From: Lactarius indigo
Taxonomy: Eukaryota > Basidiomycota > Agaricomycetes > Russulales > Russulaceae
DNA length: 64,000 nucleotides
Reading direction: 5' to 3'
Assembly: GCA_025766275.1 (NCBI GenBank)
Contig: JAFKAC010000063.1
Span: 186,001-250,000, forward strand
In this document: one piece after another, positions 57,201-64,000 of the stretch
Position numbering within the stretch: position 1 is the stretch's first letter
How the letters are laid out: each line of letters starts with the position of its first letter
The notes under the pieces: generated by a model
Told to the model about the DNA's origin: nothing
Seen by the model: the letters and a program-made list of their open reading frames with translations, nothing else
Database searches by the model: none
Translations under genes and position numbers: made by a program

Positions 57201-59271
57201 GTAGTTGTCGTCGTCATCATCGCCGTCATCGTAGTTGTCGTCGTCATCATCGCCGTCATCGTCGTTGTCGTCTTCGTCGTCAGCATGTCGTCGCAGAGTG
57301 GTCAGGGAGCGGATACCGAGTGGTTCAATTGAAGTGATTAACTGTCCCACGACTGAGCGGAATAGAAGCCGAGCTTCCCAGGCTGTAAAGTATCCTTCAA
57401 GGACTTCTTTGTATAGCTCGTCCAAAGGATCTTGTCCGCCGCGTTTTGCACTGGGTTTTAGAAGGTGGTTTATAACCTTTTCCCTATCAAAACCAAAGCG
57501 CTCGGGAGGATCTACGATGAATTGACTAGCAACCGCGGCCCACTGAAACAGTCCCTCGGCCTTTTTTGCTAGTGCGTCGCAATGACGTCTGAGCGGGTTC
57601 GAATGGAGCCTGTCCCGAAGAAAGGTAAGAATATCGCCATGTGTTTTAGCAGCCAGCTCCGAATCCTTCATGAGTTTGATCTCGACTGATTGTGCTCCAA
57701 CAAGCGCAGACTCGATGCCGTCCTCGGGTCTCGAAGTGATGAGTATGCGGAAGTTCGATGGGAGTCTGACGAGGTTTTTAGCAAGAAACGTGTGTAATCC
57801 CGCTCTACCAGTTGAGTCTCCACTCTCGTCTAGGGCGTCGATTACAACGAAGATAGGTCCGACAATGTGCAGGCCCTTAAGCGGTTCCAGGATAAGGGAT
57901 TGAAACAGGGTATCATAGTCACGTGTGCCAATCCGAAGAGAGGAGTTGTCCTTCACGATTCTTCCAAGCGCGGCTTTAAACAAAGGATAGCGGTCGGAGA
58001 GATCGCGAGCAAGGGTCGTGAGGAGATGATGAGGTTTGGATTGCTCCTTCCGCATAAAGATAAATGATGACATAAGACGATGCATTTTGTCGAAGCGGCG
58101 TGCGACCTCATGCGCAATACATGACTTTCCCGTTCCTGCTTGCCCGAAAAGAACGAGACAACGCTCCGAAGCGGGATTGTTCACCCAATTTACAATGAAG
58201 TCCAGGAACGCTGTGCGTGTTCCCGGAAGGCAACCCTTGTCGGGTGTGAATCGCAAGCCTGTGCCGTATGGGATTTCTCTGATATTTGCATCTAGTTCTG
58301 TAACAATCCTCAGATCGATAATTCTCAAGGTATCAAGGCTACGTACCGGCATCCGAGACTTGGTTAGACATCCACTTCAGCTGGGTAGCCATCCCGTCAA
58401 GCTGACTTGATATCCTGCCAACATTGGCAGAAATTATTCCTACATCGTCCAAAATTTGGAGTGCAGTTATCTCCGTAGTGATCGTAGCCTCATCCAGGAA
58501 AGCGTTGTGCAGCTCGAGAAGGGTGGTCTGATAGTCCTCGATTTTTTTGTCCATTCGGCCGCCAGTGTTTTTCAACATTCGCTTCCCTGGAAACCGTATA
58601 TTTACGTCGGCCACTGAGATGGAGAAAGACTACGTACAAAATTGCGGATTCTTTGTGTACGATTGGATAAAGTCACAGCAATTACAGACATGCTGCAACA
58701 TGAGCGTGAGGAGCTGTGCCTGTCTAGGAACACGCTCGATAGTTATAGATTTGAAACGGTCGTCCTGGTTTGTGAAATCAAACGCATCGTGCATAGCGAC
58801 AAGTAAGGTCCGGATATTGTCGTCACGTTGAAACTGTTCCAGGAGTGTCTAGAATCCAAATTAACACAATATGAGTACTATTATTCCAATACGAGCATCA
58901 GAGCGAATATATCACCTTGGGGATCGCAAGAAGTAGATTATATGCCATTTTTGCATACGGGTGAAGCTATGCCGAAATCAGCTTGGTGAGGGATTCGCAA
59001 AAAAGGATATCGCACGCACTTCTGCAACTGGGCTCACAGTGTCCATCACCCACTTGATCCTCTCGAGCTTACCTGCTAATTTATTCGAGAGATCAATTGT
59101 CGTCATAGCTTCATCGGCGTCATGCAGAGCATTCTCGACAGGTGAGATCCCCGCACAACCATCGGCCGCTGGCGGTATAGGAACACTGGAAAGGTGATCC
59201 ATCGGAGGTGAGAGAGTTTCAGAGCTGGTGGTGACGGGCGATCGAATGGTATTAGTGGAGTCCTGGGCCAT
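54277..59271 (-). CDS. NWD3: NACHT-WD40 STAND/NLR-type protein without C2 domain
   Basis: Six exons give 1570 residues: 59271-59020, 58966-58916, 58848-58638, 58586-58347, 58297-56676 and 56613-54277. The introns after VSPVAE, after IPK and onward match NWD1/NWD2, but the C2-coding exons are absent. The protein instead starts with a Ser/Thr/Pro-rich segment (MAQDSTNTIRSPVTTSSET) and joins the family at ENALHDADEAMTTIDLS. NACHT has P-loop FGQAGTGKSC and Walker B FVVIDALDES. An Asp-rich expansion lies in the NACHT-to-WD linker (57170-57290). From about residue 876 come 14 WD repeats and one degenerate unit, then the common tail (NEGWICG, HRPSNIWVAGEYETRI). It is more distant from NWD1 and NWD2 than they are from each other. 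Role as for NWD1; the different N-terminus suggests a different output. Confidence 0.9.
54559..56364 (-). repeat. 14-unit WD40 array of NWD3 (129-bp unit)
   Basis: Same 43-residue unit, with the subfamily variant TGETVAGPFTGHT in place of the TGETEAGPFTGHT of the other two genes. Units are less uniform than in NWD2. Confidence 0.92.
57170..57290 (-). repeat. GAC/GAT-type codon repeat in NWD3
   Basis: A 30-bp unit is duplicated and flanked by further TCGTCG/TCATCA triplets. It encodes about 38 residues that are almost all Asp, with some Asn, Tyr and Gly. NWD1 and NWD2 have only 4-5 Asp at this site, so this is a lineage-specific expansion. Confidence 0.88.
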
Positions 59272-60844
59272 AGAGCTTCATAGTGTTAGGACGCCTAACT
59301 GTAGTAGTATATCCACGTGATATTATGTCACCCATATCAACCCGAGGGAAACAACTACCTAATCCGTGAGCGCGTGAGCGTTGACAAGTTTTGGTTTGAG
59401 CCGGAGTGTGCGTCGCACCCTCGCTGCAGGGAGTGCTAGTTGGGCGCCAGCTATGACTTTGAAGGACTCTTGCTACCGTAACTGCAACTACATTCCCAGC
59501 CTGAGGTCCCGATCTCTACTTGTCGCATTGCCCGGGTTTTTTGTCCGATACAACCCTTATGCTCTACATGAAATCGGACCCACCTCCTATTAGACCTCCT
59601 ACTAACAAACGTTCTTATGATCGGCTCACCTCCAACTGAAGTTCAAAAAAAAAACCCCTTCAACTGAATGATCTGGTAGATCTAGCATTTCCAGATCGTG
59701 TTCCTTCTTGATTTTTGCCCCGGACTCGACACCTCAATAGAAAGCGTCGTTCATTTATGGTGGTGCGCCTCCTTGCTCTGTGGTCTGGCCCAAATTGATC
59801 CGCGTTGGGTGCAATTCCTCGCCAGAACCTATGACCAAGATATTTGGACAACGTATATCACCCAAGATGGGCCTGGCGTCGCCGAATATCCTCAAAGAAA
59901 CTTGGCGGTAATTCGCCACTCAGAAATTTGTGACGCACGATGAGGCCTCTAATTAGATCCACAACGACCACGACCATCTGTCCGCAGAGAAGCCAGAGGT
60001 ACAGCACTAGGGCGAGCATCCGGTGGACACCCACACTATACGATGATGGTAGCAGAACTTGACGAGAAGGAACTCACCAGCATACGCGGCGGTGGCGATG
60101 GTCGCTGGGCTATTTTCCTTCAGCGAGCCCAACACCTTGTACCTTTAGTATATTTGAGATATAACTTCAAGCCTGCAACCCCCCTTGACTTCTTCGGATT
60201 ATATGCTCGTCCGTGACCTGATATACGGTTGTTGTAGGAGGCGCAACAGATGGATCCGATGGAATCGGGTGCATATTTCTTGGTCTGCTATCGCTGGAAC
60301 TTGGTATGTAACAGTTTGCGGGTGGTGTCTTTTCAGATCTCTCCATCAAACACGAACGAAAAGACCTCAATGACTACCAGACTTAGAATTGTTTGCGGTC
60401 GAGTGACGGTTCTCGTGCTACCTCCCGAGTCGGGACTAGCCAATGGCGACCCACATCGCTTTTGACCTGTGAAGCCTCTGAGCGCTTCCACAACTGGATA
60501 TTGTTTTGATCCCTTGTATGAGTTTCGCACTTTTCTTTACTGGGGAGACGCCGATCGACAGGCTGGCGTAATTCTGCTTTGCTGAGACACCCTCGTAGAG
60601 AAAATGCAATCTGGTCATCTTAGCTGCGGTTTGGTACAGCAGTAGAGATGCGCCGAGACCTCGAGAAGTCTCACAAGGATGTGGGTCAGGGCCGTGTAAC
60701 GAGTCTTACCCCGGAGGTAGATCCGCTCTGAGGGCTGTCCAGCTCTCAAAAAATAGCTGCCCAAGGTTGCAGTAAAGTGACTACATTGCGATGATCGAAT
60801 AACCCACAGGGTCATAAATGGTACATTCGGAACAAGCTACATTT
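59272..60844. other. Gene-free stretch between NWD3 and AACS
   Basis: Only short frames without family resemblance (up to about 80 codons). It carries the NWD3 promoter at its left and the AACS 3' flank at its right. Confidence 0.5.
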
Positions 60845-63543
60845 CTACAGTTTCGCATCTCTGCCCTCCTTTGCTGCCTGCGCGAACTTTTCAATGTCCT
60901 GGTATTTGTAATAGTTCTCCAATGACTCTGGGTTCGCAACCGTCGCGCTCGGAACGACCCGCATTCCCGAAACGATCTTCTTCACTGCGATCTCAATCTT
61001 CTTACCGTTCACCGTATACTAGCAGCCGCGTCGTTATTATCAGCAGCACGTCGCCAATCAATCAATCGATCACAGGCACTTACTGGGAGCTCCTCGACCT
61101 CGAAGATGTAAGCTGGTACGTGCCGCCTGCTCAGCGCCGACCTAATGGCAGCGCGGATCGACTCCTCGAAAGCCGGGTCCAGCTTGTGTCCCGCGCGCAT
61201 CTTGACGAACAGCAGCACACGCTCGTCTTTGTCCTGAGGCCGCCGCTGACCCACGCATATCGTGTCGTCGATGCGTGCGGAAAACACGGGGCGTTCGAGC
61301 ACGCTGTAGATCTCACCCGAACCAAAGCGCACACCCGAGGGGTTCAACACGCCGTCACTGGTATACAAGCGTGAGCACTGCGAGAAGGGACAAGACGCAG
61401 GAGGGAAGAGGATGCGAACCTGCGGCCAAGGATCATGTACCCCTTCGTGCGCGGGTTCATGGCCATGAAGTCGCCGTGGCGCCATACGCCCGGGTACGTG
61501 TCGTAGTACGCATTGAGGAACTTGGTCCCGCGCGCGTCGTCGCCCCAGAAGCGGATGGGAACCGAAGGGTGTGGTCTTGTGCAGACGAGCTCACCTGCGA
61601 CTCCGGTTTCTGAGATATCCTTCCCCGCCTCGTCGAAGATCCCGACAGCCACGCCGAGCGTCTTACCCTGCATCTCGCCCGCATAAACGGGTAATGAAGG
61701 GACCGAAGATACGACTGCGTGACCATGTTACGTAGAGAGATGGACGAAAAGAACAAGGCGTACATGCACCACAGATGTCTGTGCCGCCAGATCCTGCGCA
61801 AATAACTGCGCGATCGTTAAACGCGGTTTTCATCCACTCATACTGTGAGATCGAGAGCACAGCGCCCGTGGTCGTAATCCTGCGCAACGCTTCAAACTTG
61901 CCGGTGTCTCCTACAGCACATTCAATGGCCAGACTAAGAAAGCGGAGCCAAAATACTTACGGCGAGGGAGCACGCCGCGACCCTGAACTTCGGAGATGAA
62001 GCGGGGACTCGTACCAAAAACGTTAACGCTGTCAAAAGGGCATGAGCTGATGCAGAATTCTCAGGTAGGAACCGGGGTGTACTTCTGCTCGTCGATAAAC
62101 TTCAGATAGGTCTTCACATCTGGGTAGAATGGTGATCCTTCGTAAACGATCATCCGAGCACCGCACGCCAGTCCAGAAAGCATGTAAGGCCACATCATCC
62201 AAGCAGTCTGGTATGCCAGGTTAGACTATCCGAGAGGACGAGGATGAAGACATACCGTCGTAAATTGGAAATATGTGTCGTCCATTCCAACATCGAGATG
62301 TGCTATAAGTTCCTTCTTCGTCTGAATGAGCACGCCCTACAAGTCGTGTGAGGTAACGATTAGTTTAGTATGACGTTCACATACCCCTCCGGAGTGAATG
62401 ATGCACTTTGGAGGTCCCGTCGTGCCAGATGAATACAGGATGTAAAGTGGATGATCGAAAGGCAGTTGTTCAAAGGTCAATGGACGTTCGTCGTCTGACG
62501 CTAGAAATGCCGAAAGAGTTTTGCTAGAGGAAGATGTCATCCCGGGTATGTTGGAAAGTGAAAGGCATTGAAACTGACCTCAAGGGAATGGAGTTGGCGA
62601 CTTCCTGGGAGACCTCTTGACCCGACTTAATGCCAGGAAGTAGAATGGCGTGACCAAGACCCTTGGAGGAGAGATCTTTGACAACCTCCGAAACCTTAGG
62701 GATTAGGTTGAAGATCTTCCCCGCATATATAGACTCGGTTTCAGAGAAGATGAACTTGGGCAGCACTTGTCGATATCGGTCTAGAACTCCCTTTAACTCG
62801 ATTAAGTGGACAGCTCCGTCACGTGAGCAGAAACAGAGATACCTTCACGCCCATGTCGGTTGCGGTACTCGTGAAGATGCCTCCGAGACTCGCCGTAGCT
62901 AGAGCAATAACGACAGATGTTGTTCTGTTTGCAATCATGGCTGCAGTGCGTGACGACTGCTTATCGACATGCAAACGTTAGAGACTAGACCAAAGGACGA
63001 ACCTGCAACTCTGTCCCCGGACTGGAGCCCATGAAGTCTGAGGGCCGTGGCGAACTTTCGTACTTGTTCTCGCAATTCACGGTAGGAATACGAAGCGACG
63101 TGCCCGGTCTCATTGGTCTCGGTTATTGCGATCCCGTCGTCGGTGCGCCACAGCATGTTCTCTGCGTAATTCAGACGTGCGCCCGGAAACCATCGAGGAA
63201 CCTCCTTGATGTACCCCTCACCCAGGACCTACGAGATAATAGATATGTATGCATTGGAAATTGCGGAAGGAGAGCGGACCTTGGCTGGTGGCACTGAAGA
63301 AATGATGCCCAAAAACTGCCATAGGTCGAGCCAGAATGTGTAGTCAGTGACGGAGTATTCATGCAATTCGGAATAATCCTCTGCGCTTCGGTAAGTTCCC
63401 GAAGTATAGTCTAGAGGAGACCACGCACTGAGGTTAAGGCCGTGCTTGCGATTAATGAAGCGCCGAAGGACCTCTACTTTGGTTTCCTGTGGCGTTACAG
63501 GCTTCGACAAGAATCGCGAACCGGCAAAAAGATCCTGGGACAT
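60845..63543 (-). CDS. AACS: Acetoacetyl-CoA synthetase
   Basis: Twelve exons give 702 residues: 63543-63280, 63228-63003, 62940-62843, 62796-62579, 62523-62385, 62336-62256, 62207-62083, 62028-61961, 61910-61764, 61714-61420, 61357-61084 and 61018-60845. All are GT-AG and phase-consistent. The enzyme joins acetoacetate to CoA using ATP in the cytosol, feeding sterol and lipid synthesis. Evidence: FWLDLWQFLGIISSVPPAK and GYIKEVPRWFPGARLNYAEN (family N-terminus), the AMP-binding core YILYSSGTTGPPKCIIHSGG, TTTAWMMWPYMLSGLACGAR, ICAGSGGTDICGAF, VPSLPVYAGEMQGK and the C-terminal VNGKKIEIAVKKIVSG with the catalytic lysine. Length is near the usual 650-700. An ordinary acetyl-CoA synthetase is excluded by the N-terminal and SLPVYAGEMQ blocks. 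Confidence 0.93.
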
Positions 63544-63601
63544 GGTCGAGAAGCGATCGGAACTGAATACCTCGGTTGGGGATAATGGTCGAGGCTGAGG
63601 T

Positions 63602-63608
63602 TTATATA
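63602..63608 (-). promoter_or_regulatory. TATA box of the AACS gene
   Basis: TATATAA on the minus strand, about 60 bp upstream of the AACS start codon. Confidence 0.6.
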
Positions 63609-64000
63609 GGAATAAGTGAACACGGGGAACGTGCAAAGTCCGAGCCGAGCTGGCTTATCCACCTTTTCCCCGTAGCTGGAATTTTCCGGGACATCGGGTC
63701 AAGCGCTACGATGAAATGCTACTCATTCTACGGTACCACGCATATATGCATGTAGCTGGTCTCTGTCGTCTGTATTGGTGTTTTGGTACTTAATGAATGA
63801 AAGTGCGGGCCTGAGGTTGGCTGGGAATACGATGACCCAATAGATCACGTGATTTGAGGCAGTTGTATTAACCTGGCTCGCTCCATGGAGCGGATGCTCT
63901 TCTCTTCACCTTCAACACGACCACCACGCGGCTTTCGCCTACCCTCGCACACCCTTCCTTACACCTTCATACTGCTGCGCGATGCCCGCAACAGAGGTAT
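63609..64000 (+). other. AACS upstream region and possible start of a next gene
   Basis: The far end is pyrimidine-rich on the plus strand (63895-63975), like fungal leaders, followed by ATG at about 63981 (MPATE) and GTAT at the window edge. Too little is visible to call a gene. Confidence 0.3.

Noticed and set aside
1..64000. CRISPR arrays, rRNA or tRNA genes, prokaryotic promoters
   Set aside because: None found; repeats present are WD arrays, LTRs, transposon arrays or microsatellites in a eukaryotic, intron-rich context.

Overview
This window is nuclear DNA of a filamentous basidiomycete, most likely an Agaricomycete. Genes carry many 45-95 bp GT-AG introns. The housekeeping set is fungal (mitochondrial ferredoxin reductase, PalC, Use1, GABA transaminase, acetoacetyl-CoA synthetase). 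It also holds NACHT-WD40 receptor-like genes and Ty3 and hAT transposons of agaricomycete style. The order cannot be settled from the sequence alone. No rRNA, tRNA, CRISPR array or prokaryotic operon was seen.

Layout. 1-2646: the 5' part of a probable TRAPP Trs65-like gene (minus) diverges from an ARH1-type NADPH:adrenodoxin reductase (plus). 2958-9740: a complete 6.8-kb hAT DNA transposon with terminal inverted repeats, an 8-bp target duplication and an unbroken 14-exon transposase. 10718-18707: a complete 8.0-kb chromodomain Ty3 retrotransposon on the minus strand, with 721-bp LTRs, a 5-bp target duplication, a Tf1-like self-priming signature and one in-frame stop in pol. 20380-44640: a large inverted duplication. 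Its arms each carry a C2-NACHT-WD40 gene (NWD1 plus, NWD2 minus) and the 3' end of USE1, which is intact on the right and decayed on the left. Between the arms lie a HAD phosphatase, a membrane-anchored glutaredoxin, palC, and a coiled-coil/SR/RGG protein. 45241-46800: a decayed second copy of the Trs65-like gene. 46801-49498: no recognisable gene. 49499-53817: GABA aminotransferase and a transmembrane RING-H2 protein. 54277-59271: a third NACHT-WD40 gene (NWD3), lacking the C2 domain. 60845-63543: acetoacetyl-CoA synthetase (minus). The last bases may start another gene.

How it fits together. The single-copy genes serve general metabolism, redox, secretion and pH signalling and form no pathway cluster. 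The accessory layer is made of the NWD genes, the inverted duplication with its decayed passengers, and two young transposons. The NWD genes are STAND/NLR-type proteins with 14 nearly identical 43-residue WD repeats each, the architecture of fungal non-self-recognition (HNWD/HET) proteins. Exon structures were built by hand from splice sites, reading phase and comparison of paralogues, so individual boundaries may be off by a few bases.
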